Position numbers and translations under genes: made by a program
The notes under the pieces: generated by a model
Seen by the model: only the letters and a program-made list of their open reading frames with translations
Databases searched by the model: none
Told to the model about the DNA's origin: nothing
In this document: positions 8,372 through 15,186 of the stretch, in pieces
Position numbering within the stretch: position 1 is the stretch's first letter
Layout: every line of letters begins with the position of its first letter
NCBI RefSeq assembly: GCF_001886265.1
Contig: NZ_JXLE01000005.1
Location: 14,459-78,458 of the forward strand
Direction: 5' to 3'
Origin: Enterococcus thailandicus
GTDB lineage: Bacteria > Bacillota > Bacilli > Lactobacillales > Enterococcaceae
Length of the DNA stretch: 64,000 bases

Positions 8372-8857
8372 TTATTTTTTTGTCAGGAATTTCTTTTTAC
8401 GTTTGCTAATCATAGATTCACGCTTTAATTTAAAGTTTCGAATATTGTGATTAAAAACCTCAGATAAAACTAGTCCTAAAGCAATTGCACCAGCAATCAT
8501 AATTGCTTGTACCGCGTATGTAATCGCGTCTTGATAAGAACCAGTGACTAAATTGCGGACAGCTTGATAAGCTAGCCCCCCAGGAACCAATGGAACCATT
8601 CCAGGAATATTAAAAATTGTGACCGGCATCTTGAATTTTTTTGAAAAAACATCGCTAATAAAGGCGACTCCCAGTGAACCAAGTAAGGAGCCAAATGCAG
8701 CATTACCACCAAAGGTAATCGTGACCCAGTAGATCATCCAGCCAAGTGCGCCAGAAAAACCACACCAAGTCAATGCGCTTCGTGGCACATTTGTGATAAT
8801 AGCAAACGCGGCTGTTGCTAAAAAGCTAAAAGAAAATTGTATCAGTATCGTCCACAT
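8372..8857 (-). CDS. Threonine/serine exporter, C-terminal-domain subunit (DUF3815, YjjB-like)
   Basis: A membrane protein of 161 residues with about five hydrophobic helices. It carries PRSALTWCGFSGALGWMIYW and IPGMVPLVPGGLAYQAVRNL, both typical of the YjjB half of split ThrE exporters. In Corynebacterium ThrE both halves are one protein; here they are two adjacent genes, 18 bp apart and in one operon, with the YjjP-like half upstream. Likely exports threonine, serine or related small molecules by proton exchange. The end is highly basic (ESMISKRKKKFLTKK). Confidence 0.85.
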   Translation of the reverse strand: MWTILIQFSFSFLATAAFAIITNVPRSALTWCGFSGALGWMIYWVTITFGGNAAFGSLLGSLGVAFISDVFSKKFKMPVTIFNIPGMVPLVPGGLAYQAVRNLVTGSYQDAITYAVQAIMIAGAIALGLVLSEVFNHNIRNFKLKRESMISKRKKKFLTKK

Positions 8858-8875
8858 GGGTAAGCTCCTTTTCGA

Positions 8876-9625
8876 TTAAAAAAGTTGAAAGATAAAAGCA
8901 ATGGCAAAGCCAATCATAGTGGCTGTCATCATAGCTTCTGTTCCGCGAGATACACCTGAAAGGTAATGGCCAGCTAACAAATCGCGAATGGCATTGGTAA
9001 TTTGAACCCCAGGTACTAACGGCATGACACAACCGATAATAATTAAATCTTGATTGATTCCGATATTTAGTCGAACACTAAGAATAGCCGCTAATCCAAT
9101 AAATAAAGAAGAAAAAAATTCTGAAAGAAATTTTATTCTGAAAAATTTCAAGCTATATAAATAAATGGCGTATCCTATGCCACCAATGAGTAATGCAATG
9201 GGAAGGTCAGCTAATTCGCCACCAAATAAAACCATAATAGTTGCACTGATGATAGCTGCGCTAAAAATTTGTAACCAAACAGGAAAAAAGAAGCGCTCTT
9301 TATAAATGTCTTGTAAGGCATCGTAGAGTTCAGTCAATGTTAATTCCTTAGCTACGTATCGTCGAGATAGATCATTGACCTTTACTACTTTTTCAAGATT
9401 GATGGAACGATTGGTAATTTGTTCCATTCGAATAGTTGAAGTTCGATCAAGTCCAATAAACAATCCTGTTTGTGTGACATAACTAACTAAACGATAATTG
9501 CCAGAAGCTAGAGCAATTCGACTCATTGTATCTTCTACTCGGTACATTTCGGCGTTGCTTTCCATCATGATTTTACCTGCAAGTAAACAAGTATCAAGTA
9601 ATAAATTCAATTCTTTTTCCGACAT
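8876..9625 (-). CDS. Threonine/serine exporter, N-terminal-domain subunit (DUF1212, YjjP-like)
   Basis: A 249-residue partner of the gene just downstream. A soluble N-terminal region of ~110 residues contains LLLDTCLLAGKIMMESNAEM and YRVEDTM, the DUF1212 signature. It is followed by five membrane helices with MPLVPGVQITNAIRDLLAGH, which mirrors the PLVPGG motif of the partner. Together they should form the ThrE-type exporter. Start ATG at 9625. No clear regulator is adjacent. Confidence 0.87.
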   Translation of the reverse strand: MSEKELNLLLDTCLLAGKIMMESNAEMYRVEDTMSRIALASGNYRLVSYVTQTGLFIGLDRTSTIRMEQITNRSINLEKVVKVNDLSRRYVAKELTLTELYDALQDIYKERFFFPVWLQIFSAAIISATIMVLFGGELADLPIALLIGGIGYAIYLYSLKFFRIKFLSEFFSSLFIGLAAILSVRLNIGINQDLIIIGCVMPLVPGVQITNAIRDLLAGHYLSGVSRGTEAMMTATMIGFAIAFIFQLF

Positions 9626-9708
9626 ACCATCTTCTCCAATAGTTCATTTGTTGTTTTCATTCTACTACAAAAAACAGAAATGAAGTAAAAAACTGAATGA
9701 AAAAACAC

Positions 9709-9737
9709 TTGAGCAATGAAAAAAAGAGGCGTATACT
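9709..9737 (+). promoter_or_regulatory. tRNA-Gly promoter
   Basis: TTGAGC at 9709-9714 and TATACT at 9732-9737 with a 17-bp spacer. The predicted start is about 6 bases before the tRNA. Confidence 0.75.
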
Positions 9738-9749
9738 TTTTTTAGTCAT

Positions 9750-9820
9750 GCGGGTGTAGTTTAGTGGTAAAATCCCAGCTTCCCAAGCTGATGTCGCGAG
9801 TTCGATTCTCGTCACCCGCT
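9750..9820 (+). tRNA. tRNA-Gly (CCC)
   Basis: A 71-nt cloverleaf. The acceptor arms are GCGGGTG and CACCCGC with discriminator T. The D arm holds TTTAGTGGTAAAAT, the anticodon loop is TTCCCAA (anticodon CCC), and the T arm contains GTTCGATTC. The top pair of the anticodon stem is a C-A mismatch. No CCA is encoded. It closely resembles Gly(TCC) tRNAs, so it may have arisen from one by an anticodon change. It has its own promoter and terminator. Confidence 0.95.
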
Positions 9821-9829
9821 TTTATACAA

Positions 9830-9878
9830 AGGACGTGCTTTTATTGTCGTATAGACGATAACTGCACGTTCTTTTTTG
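9830..9878 (+). terminator. tRNA-Gly terminator
   Basis: The stem GGACGTGC/GCACGTTC encloses a second small stem TTGTCG/CGATAA, followed by six T. It lies 10 bases after the tRNA. Confidence 0.8.
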
Positions 9879-9958
9879 ATTGAAGATAAAAAGGGAGTTT
9901 CTAAAAAGGGGAACATATGTTAAAGTTTAGAAGAATTGGCAAGAAGAGGAGTAGATAG

Positions 9959-10684
9959 ATGAGTAAGAAAACCACTAAGACTATTATGGGTGTTGTCATC
10001 GCAATTTTAGCCGGAGCTTTTGGGATTTCGACAACGCAAAACGATTCGGATATCTTTCAACAGATTACTGCAATTTTCGATTCAGCACCACAAGCAGCAA
10101 AGTTAGCAGATGTTCCTGAATACGATGGTAAGCATCAAGAAATAGAAATCAATAATAATCAGCCTGATTTTTCTCAATCAGATCTTAGTTTGGCCAACGG
10201 TGTTTGGGAAAAATATTCTGAGGTTGATCGTTTAAATCGAGTAGGTTCAGCAAATGCGATGTTAGGAAAAGAGTTATTTCCAACAGAAAAAAGAGAACCT
10301 CTTTACGTAAATCCAACTGGATGGAAGCAAAAAAAACTAACTGATGGTCAATGGTTGTACAATCGTAGTCACTTAATTGGTTTTCAGCTAACTGGTCAAA
10401 ATAATAACATCAAAAATTTGATGACAGGGACTCGTTCGCTAAACACACCTTATATGTTGGCGCATGAAAATGATATTGCTGCATACATCAAAGAAACAAA
10501 TCATCACGTGCGTTATCGAGTGACACCTTACTTTGAAGATAGTGAGTTAGTAGCACGCGGTGTTCAATTAGAAGCGCAAAGTATCGAAGACTCTAAGTTG
10601 AAGTTCAATGTTTTTATTTACAACGTTCAAGACGGTTACACAATCAATTACCAAACAGGTCAAGCTGTTAAGAGTAAAAAATAA
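9959..10684 (+). CDS. DNA/RNA non-specific endonuclease (EndA/streptodornase type)
   Basis: A 241-residue protein with an N-terminal membrane anchor or signal segment (about 8-26, TIMGVVIAILAGAFGIST), then the beta-beta-alpha metal nuclease domain. The catalytic motif reads YNRSHLIGFQLTGQNNNIKN, with His near residue 138 in the place of the DRGH histidine and Asn residues for metal binding. NLMTGTRSLN follows, as in streptococcal EndA and Spd enzymes. It should degrade DNA, and perhaps RNA, outside the cell for nutrition, competence or biofilm matrix turnover. It is a single gene between tRNA-Gly and ireB, closed by a terminator. Confidence 0.88.
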   Translation: MSKKTTKTIMGVVIAILAGAFGISTTQNDSDIFQQITAIFDSAPQAAKLADVPEYDGKHQEIEINNNQPDFSQSDLSLANGVWEKYSEVDRLNRVGSANAMLGKELFPTEKREPLYVNPTGWKQKKLTDGQWLYNRSHLIGFQLTGQNNNIKNLMTGTRSLNTPYMLAHENDIAAYIKETNHHVRYRVTPYFEDSELVARGVQLEAQSIEDSKLKFNVFIYNVQDGYTINYQTGQAVKSKK

Positions 10685-10690
10685 GTAAAA

Positions 10691-10748
10691 TGATGGTAAA
10701 GTACAAACTCTCCAGAATGATTTTTTGTACTTTGCCATCACTTTTTTT
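10691..10748 (+). terminator. Terminator of the nuclease gene
   Basis: Long 17-bp arms TGATGGTAAAGTACAAA and TTTGTACTTTGCCATCA, with one mismatch, are followed by a run of T. Confidence 0.85.
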
Positions 10749-10911
10749 ATTTGAAACAGAAAAACGTACATTTTATCTAAAATAACGTATAATGAACAAC
10801 GAATGTTTTATTAAAGAAGCTTGTACAAATAAAAAAAGAAACAAAAAACAAATGGTAAATTTCCAATTGTTAAATGTTTTATTATTACTGAAAAAAGTAC
10901 ATAAGATTTAT

Positions 10912-10940
10912 TTGTAGTTTGAGCGTTCTTCTAGTAAAAT
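10912..10940 (+). promoter_or_regulatory. Predicted ireB promoter
   Basis: TTGTAG at 10912-10917 and TAAAAT at 10935-10940 with a 17-bp spacer lie about 50 bp before the ireB start. The rest of the gap 10749-10911 is AT-rich and shows nothing else. Confidence 0.55.
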
Positions 10941-10990
10941 GAATGTGGATAAGGTAGAATAAATACCTTGCGGGAAAGAGGTGTAGAATC

Positions 10991-11257
10991 ATGGGTTTTA
11001 CAGATGAAACCGTACGTTTTGATTTTGATGATAATCGCAAAAAAGAAGTCGGTGAAACATTAGCAATCGTTTATCGGGCTTTGGAAGAAAAGGGCTACAA
11101 TCCTATTAACCAGATTGTTGGCTATTTACTTTCTGGAGACCCGGCCTACATTCCTCGTTATCGTGACGCACGAAATTTAATCAGACGTCATGAGCGCGAC
11201 GAAATTATGGAAGTAATCGTGAAAGATTATCTTTCAAATCATGGAGTGAATTTATGA
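10991..11257 (+). CDS. ireB: IreB family regulatory phosphoprotein (UPF0297)
   Basis: A protein of 88 residues matching UPF0297 over its full length ([32 protein letters not shown]). In E. faecalis IreB is phosphorylated by the kinase IreK and is a negative regulator of cephalosporin resistance. The reported phosphosites Thr4 and Thr7 are both present here. The gene sits first in the conserved order ireB-ruvX-DUF1292 and overlaps ruvX by four bases (ATGA), so the two are translationally coupled. Confidence 0.95.
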   Translation: MGFTDETVRFDFDDNRKKEVGETLAIVYRALEEKGYNPINQIVGYLLSGDPAYIPRYRDARNLIRRHERDEIMEVIVKDYLSNHGVNL

Positions 11258-11685
11258 GAGTAATGGGCTTAGACGTTGGCTCAAAAACAGTTGGTATCGC
11301 AGTAAGTGATCCATTCGGTTGGACTGCCCAAGGTGTAGAAATTATTCGAATTGATGAGGCAGCTGGTGAATTTGGTTTTGACCGTCTAAAAGAATTGGTC
11401 GCTGAATATGAAGTGGATCGATTTGTTGTAGGATTGCCCAAAAACATGAATAACTCAATCGGACCAAGAGCAGAAGCTTCCATGGCTTATGGAGAAAAAA
11501 TCAAAGAACTATTTTCTTTACCGGTCGAATTTCAAGATGAACGGCTAACAACAGTTCAAGCTGAACGCATGTTAGTGGAACAAGCAAATACGTCACGAGC
11601 AAAAAGAAAAAAAGTAATTGATAAATTAGCCGCAGTCATGATTTTACAAAACTATCTTGACGGCTCGGGTAAACAACTATTTTAG
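11254..11685 (+). CDS. ruvX: Holliday junction resolvase-like protein RuvX (YqgF)
   Basis: A protein of 143 residues with the RNase H-like fold. It starts [20 protein letters not shown], with catalytic Asp near residue 7, continues [16 protein letters not shown], and has the second acidic cluster [15 protein letters not shown]. YqgF/RuvX proteins process pre-16S rRNA and may act on branched DNA. It is coupled to ireB by a 4-base overlap and is 21 bases from the next gene. Confidence 0.94.
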   Translation: MRVMGLDVGSKTVGIAVSDPFGWTAQGVEIIRIDEAAGEFGFDRLKELVAEYEVDRFVVGLPKNMNNSIGPRAEASMAYGEKIKELFSLPVEFQDERLTTVQAERMLVEQANTSRAKRKKVIDKLAAVMILQNYLDGSGKQLF

Positions 11686-11706
11686 AAAACGAAAAGAGGA
11701 ATTGAT

Positions 11707-12018
11707 ATGACAGAACATAATCATTCACACGATCATGACCATGAAGGACATGAGCACATCACATTAGTTGATGATCAAGGAAACGAAACACTTTACGAAA
11801 TCTTATTGACTGTTGATGGGCAAGAAGAATTCGGTCGTAACTACGTACTATTATACCCAGCTGGGGCTTCTGAAGATGAAGATGTTGAGTTACAAGCTTA
11901 TGCTTACATCGAAAACGAAGATGGTACAGAAGGCGAATTGCAACAAATTGAAACAGATGCTGAATGGGATATGATTGAAGAAGTTTTCAATACATTCATG
12001 GCGGAAGAAGAAGAATAG
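11707..12018 (+). CDS. DUF1292 protein (UPF0473, YrzB-like)
   Basis: A protein of 103 residues. A His/Asp-rich N-terminus ([14 protein letters not shown]) precedes the DUF1292 core [18 protein letters not shown] and a very acidic end MAEEEE. Its function is unknown; the conserved linkage with ireB and ruvX is typical of Firmicutes. Its last codons are duplicated 5.86 kb downstream (17859-17884), which marks it as the insertion site of an integrated element that has rebuilt the end of this gene. Confidence 0.9.
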   Translation: MTEHNHSHDHDHEGHEHITLVDDQGNETLYEILLTVDGQEEFGRNYVLLYPAGASEDEDVELQAYAYIENEDGTEGELQQIETDAEWDMIEEVFNTFMAEEEE

Positions 12019-12021
12019 TCC
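11993..12021. other. Left attachment-site copy (attL-like) at the DUF1292 gene end
   Basis: The sequence CATTCATGGCGGAAGAAG followed by AAGAATAGTCC covers the last codons, the stop and three further bases. The copy at 17859-17884 is identical apart from one substitution (G to A) and a missing GAA codon. The pair is best read as attL/attR of a site-specific integration. Confidence 0.8.
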
Positions 12022-12025
12022 TTTT

Positions 12026-12066
12026 AAAGAGCAGAATCCTTATTATATAAGGGTTCTGCTCTTTTT
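12026..12066 (+). terminator. Terminator behind the DUF1292 gene, brought by the island
   Basis: AAAGAGCAGAACC-type arms (AAAGAGCAGAATCCTT and AAGGGTTCTGCTCTTT) are followed by T-rich sequence. It lies inside the island, so insertion replaced the original terminator, which is now at 17885. Confidence 0.85.
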
Positions 12067-12092
12067 CTTCTTTTTTGAATGCCATTAGATTA

Positions 12093-12281
12093 TCAAGCAT
12101 TAAGATGTTGAACAAATTTATCAACAGTTTGGACTTTTGTCTCTTTACTTAGATGACCATAAGTATCCATTGTAATTTTGATTGAAGCATGTCTTAGTCA
12201 ATCTTGTACGTCCTTTAATGATGCACCAGCGTCTAGAAGAAGGCTAGCATGTGTATGTCTGGTTACATGGATACCTAGATG
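12093..12281 (-). pseudogene. Tyrosine integrase, C-terminal remnant with nonsense mutation
   Basis: The minus strand reads LGIHVTRHTHASLLLDAGAS, then LKDVQD, a TGA stop, LRHASIKITMDTYGHLSKET and a final stop at 12093. This is the catalytic end of a phage/ICE-type integrase, with the RHTHA box, the (G/R)H box and the tyrosine in TYGHL. The in-frame TGA stands where relatives have a Trp or Arg codon before the LGH/LRH box. Everything upstream of the RHTHA box is lost. It reads towards the att site. Confidence 0.8.
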
Positions 12282-12598
12282 ATGTCACCCAAAAGGTCAC
12301 GACCGAAACCCAAATCGACGAAAATAGACAGGTCATTCTAGATCGAGAAAACAAACCTAGAAACTTCTATACCGATGAAATTATCGGGTACAAATATTCA
12401 ATGACAATTCTTGAAGGACAATTCCGTAAAAAAGCAACGTAAGTCACCATCAAACACACTAGACCATTCAATTGACAATAACGAGATTATGAAGCGTGAG
12501 AGTGTCAAATGTCGGTTTAAGAATTTACGACCAAGCATGGCCTGATACCCGATGTATTACAAAGCAGAAAAAATTGTTTTGTTAGGGAATCAGAAATA
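12282..12598 (+). pseudogene. Frameshifted remnant of an unidentified mobile-element gene
   Basis: An open stretch ending at 12442 reads DDVTQKVTTETQIDENRQVI and on to YSMTILEGQFRKKAT. After a shift the reading resumes as IDNNEIMKRESVKCRFKNL and RPSMA, meets a TGA, and ends YPMYYKAEKIVLLGNQK before a TAA near 12598. The composition looks like a real protein end rather than chance, and it abuts the integrase remnant. I do not recognise the family. It appears to be decayed plasmid- or ICE-type cargo. The remaining bases to 12662 hold nothing I can identify. Confidence 0.45.
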
Positions 12599-12662
12599 AA
12601 AAAAGTATGGATAGGAAATACCAATTTTCCTACCCATTTCCATTAGACTTGTTTGAAAGTAA

Positions 12663-13562
12663 TCAAACATCAATATCGATTCTGCAGAGTCCATATATTT
12701 TCTCATACTTTCTCAAGTCACTTCGAAATTCATCAATCAGACCTTCCGCACTTATCATTTTTAACCCTTTAAAAAATTGAATAAGTTCTTTTTCTTTGCC
12801 CGTACCATCAAATAAATAATCGAGTAATAGACTGTAAAAATTTACATAGATTTCCGTTTCTCTAGAAAAGACCATATTATTTCGTACATTACTGTATTTT
12901 TTTAGATATTTCACTGCGTGTAGATAATCTTTTCTTTCTAGCATTAGAAGAAAGGCATTATTGTAAAGAGCATACAGCGAGGTATGAAATATTTCATAAT
13001 CTCTGTTTTTTTCAATTTTTTTTTCAATTTCATTCATACGCTGGTTTATGTAACTTGTTTCAAATAAAAATAGCAACGAGGTAAAGGATGTGATTTCAAA
13101 TCTCCCAAACTCATTTACTCTATCCAAGTATTCTATAATCTGCTTGATATATATTTGATTACTATAGGTAAATTCTCTCTCGTTCCCTGATCTATTATAC
13201 CAATTGAATGCCTTTGCAACTAAAAAGTTTCGAACATCTACAATATCACCTGTTTTATCAGCAATTATTTTTAGATTATGCAAGATATATTGGGGAGGTT
13301 TTTTCCCCTCATGAATACATCTAACTAGCTTTTTTAATTCTTTATTTTTGATTCTGATATTGTCAACTTGCAGATAAAATAGAAATTCATCTAAATTCAC
13401 ATTTATTTTTTCTAAGAGTTCTAAAAGAACAAGTAATGGTACCTGATTTTTGCCGTTTTCATATTTCACCACAGATTCTCTTGTTGTTATTTTATCTGCA
13501 AGTTGTTTTTGCGTGATTCCCCTGTCTATACGCATTTTGCGTAACAATTCATGAATTTCCAT
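12663..13562 (-). CDS. Rgg/MutR-type transcriptional regulator
   Basis: A 299-residue protein. An N-terminal XRE helix-turn-helix (residues 1-60: LLRKMRIDRGITQKQLADKI, VVKYENGKNQVPL) is followed by an all-helical ~230-residue region without membrane segments, the build of Rgg family regulators. Rgg proteins bind short secreted and re-imported peptides and switch neighbouring genes. In support, a 19-codon ORF with a strong ribosome site lies divergent 134 bp away, and a bacteriocin-like cluster follows. Start ATG 13562; no earlier start with a ribosome site is seen. Codon use is AT-rich, like the rest of the island. PlcR- or ComR-type relatives cannot be excluded. Confidence 0.8.
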   Translation of the reverse strand: MEIHELLRKMRIDRGITQKQLADKITTRESVVKYENGKNQVPLLVLLELLEKINVNLDEFLFYLQVDNIRIKNKELKKLVRCIHEGKKPPQYILHNLKIIADKTGDIVDVRNFLVAKAFNWYNRSGNEREFTYSNQIYIKQIIEYLDRVNEFGRFEITSFTSLLFLFETSYINQRMNEIEKKIEKNRDYEIFHTSLYALYNNAFLLMLERKDYLHAVKYLKKYSNVRNNMVFSRETEIYVNFYSLLLDYLFDGTGKEKELIQFFKGLKMISAEGLIDEFRSDLRKYEKIYGLCRIDIDV

Positions 13563-13696
13563 AGTATGTCTTCTCCAGTTAGTTTAATCATAAGTGAATA
13601 TTTGTACCTAATAGCAGAGTGAAGCATTCTATCATATATAATCATAACCATAAAGAAATATATTTCAATAGCTATAAAAACTAGGAGGCGATTATT

Positions 13697-13756
13697 ATGA
13701 TTATTCTTCAATTATTCGATTGGTTGAATAATGGTTGGCAAATTGATGTTAGGTAA
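13697..13756 (+). CDS. Candidate 19-residue signalling peptide precursor
   Basis: A short frame reads MIILQLFDWLNNGWQIDVR. It is preceded by a near-perfect AGGAGG (13684-13689) with 7-base spacing, a stronger ribosome site than most genes here, and TATAAT at 13637-13642 without a matching -35. It lies divergent from the Rgg-type regulator. Its size and hydrophobic start fit short hydrophobic peptides of Rgg systems, and the two Trp residues recall other Rgg/ComR pheromones. No family match can be claimed. It could also be a leader peptide. Confidence 0.45.
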   Translation: MIILQLFDWLNNGWQIDVR

Positions 13757-14158
13757 AAGGAGTCGCTTACAATTAATGTTTTTCTATTTATTCTACTAAA
13801 GAGAAAATATATTTCAATAACTCAGCAATTAGAATCAGAACTACTTTCACTATTATCAAAATAAAGCGATAACGTAAGAGAATTTTATTGGAAATATTGC
13901 TCTAATCAAGCTTAACGGAAAGTTTCACTCTATAATCTAGGGCTTCAAGGAAGAATATTATTAATGATATTATATTTGTGATAATATCACTGATAAAATA
14001 TGGGGATAAACAGATTAAGATAATAATTTTGAATACATATAAAAAATATTATTGTTATTAATTCGAGTTGTATATCCAGTTTTATTTCAATTGATTCTCG
14101 AAGAATATGGCTATAAAATTCAAGTTGGTCTATAAAATTATTAGAGGGGTAGACTATT
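13757..14158. other. AT-rich gap in the island, no gene seen
   Basis: There is no credible coding frame. It contains a second copy of AAATATATTTCAATA (13805-13819; the first is at 13656-13670), a palindrome GATATTAT/ATAATATC near 13963-13985, and a weak promoter-like TTGATT (14091) with TATAAA (14112) before the next gene. Confidence 0.5.
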
Positions 14159-14602
14159 ATGAAGAAGAAAAAGGTATTTATTGTTTTGCTAAGTAGCGTG
14201 ATAATACTGATTGGCGGCTATTTTGGGTGGAAATTTTATCAAAATACGACTAGAACAATCATTCCCGTAGATGATTTAGATAAAGTCAGTATAAAAAAAG
14301 AAAATAATCAACTGATTCTTGTAGGGAAAGCAAAATTAGATCAATTCGAAAGAGTATCCAATTATGGGGCTGTTCAAATTAACGACACACTTTATATTTA
14401 TGTTATGAAAACTAAGTCTTTGATTAAGGAAGATGGGATTAAAGAAAATATTACTAAAATTTCCGTTAGTGATAGCCCCGTTTCTCCTGAAAAAATTTAC
14501 TTGGTTAGTGGGAAGCATATTGAAGTAAAAGAAAAAGATAAACCAAAAATGAATTATATGGATGTAACAAGATATTCTAAAAAAAGAGAATTAATTGAGT
14601 AA
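14159..14602 (+). CDS. Membrane-anchored protein of unknown function in the bacteriocin-like cluster
   Basis: A 147-residue protein. A basic start (MKKKK) and one hydrophobic segment (about 6-25, VFIVLLSSVIILIGGYFGWK) precede a soluble, probably extracellular, Lys-rich domain. No cysteine or lipobox is seen, so it is an N-terminal anchor rather than a lipoprotein. I do not recognise a family. It stands between the regulator locus and the secreted peptide gene, so immunity or processing is possible but unproven. GAGGGG-type ribosome site before the ATG. Confidence 0.7.
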   Translation: MKKKKVFIVLLSSVIILIGGYFGWKFYQNTTRTIIPVDDLDKVSIKKENNQLILVGKAKLDQFERVSNYGAVQINDTLYIYVMKTKSLIKEDGIKENITKISVSDSPVSPEKIYLVSGKHIEVKEKDKPKMNYMDVTRYSKKRELIE

Positions 14603-14699
14603 GTTTGTGTAACATTATTATGCCTAATATACTATAACTTTTTTGATTACTGGTATCTTTTGAAATTAAGTGTAGAAGTAGCATATTTTTGTTTAGATA

Positions 14700-14762
14700 G
14701 AGAAATTAAAAGAATGTTAGTTTTTCGTATTCATTTATTTGTGGCATTCTTTAATTTTAATA
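14700..14762 (+). terminator. Weak terminator-like hairpin before the secreted peptide gene
   Basis: AAATTAAAAGAATG and CATTCTTTAATTTT form an AT-rich stem around a 25-base loop. It probably closes the 147-residue gene. The short gap 14603-14787 has no gene. Confidence 0.5.
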
Positions 14763-14787
14763 AAATTAGCGTTTAGGAGGAGAATCA

Positions 14788-15120
14788 ATGAAGAAAAGAT
14801 TGTTTGGTGTTTTGGCGGTAACATTATTTTTTGTTGGCGGTGCTACGACTGTATATGCAGCGCAAGGTAATTGGACTTCTAGTTGGCAATGGGATGCAAA
14901 TAGTGTTTCTGGGGTCGGAACTGCAAATGCTCAAAACGAGACGGGACATTATAATCTGAGAGTTGTACGAGCTGGTGGGGCTTGGATTGGTGACAAGAGT
15001 GTAACCTTATCTCCTAACCAATCTGCTTCTGCTGATTTTTGGGGACAACCTCTTCTTGATCGTCAAGGTCAGGTTTTAATCGCCCCAAGATATTATCATG
15101 CTCCTTGGTTTAATGCTTAA
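14788..15120 (+). CDS. Small secreted protein, possible lactococcin 972-like bacteriocin
   Basis: A 110-residue protein with a classical Sec signal peptide (KKRLFGVLAVTLFFVGGATT, cleavage likely after VYA or YAA near residue 25). The mature part of ~85 residues has no Cys and is rich in Trp, Gly, Asn and aromatic residues (GNWTSSWQWDAN, GHYNLRVVRAGGAWIG, YYHAPWFNA). Size, Sec leader, lack of Cys and the following exporter gene resemble lactococcin 972-type bacteriocins, but I see no clear sequence match. A strong AGGAGG precedes the ATG. It lies downstream of the Rgg-type regulator and is separated from the ABC gene by a terminator. Confidence 0.6.
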   Translation: MKKRLFGVLAVTLFFVGGATTVYAAQGNWTSSWQWDANSVSGVGTANAQNETGHYNLRVVRAGGAWIGDKSVTLSPNQSASADFWGQPLLDRQGQVLIAPRYYHAPWFNA

Positions 15121-15146
15121 TTTTTTGTCACATGTAAGGATTTTTG

Positions 15147-15174
15147 AAAAGAGCCATTCCTATGGCTCTTTTTT
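15147..15174 (+). terminator. Intercistronic terminator between peptide and ABC genes
   Basis: AAAAGAGCCAT/ATGGCTCTTTTTT is a perfect short terminator ending just before the AGGAGG of the ABC gene. It should give high peptide and low exporter transcript levels by partial read-through. Confidence 0.85.
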
Positions 15175-15186
15175 AGGAGGTTTTTT

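Noticed and set aside
12251-12442. Intact small gene of 63 codons
   Set aside because: Its first codons are antisense of the integrase remnant and its end continues in another frame. It is better read as part of a frameshifted pseudogene.
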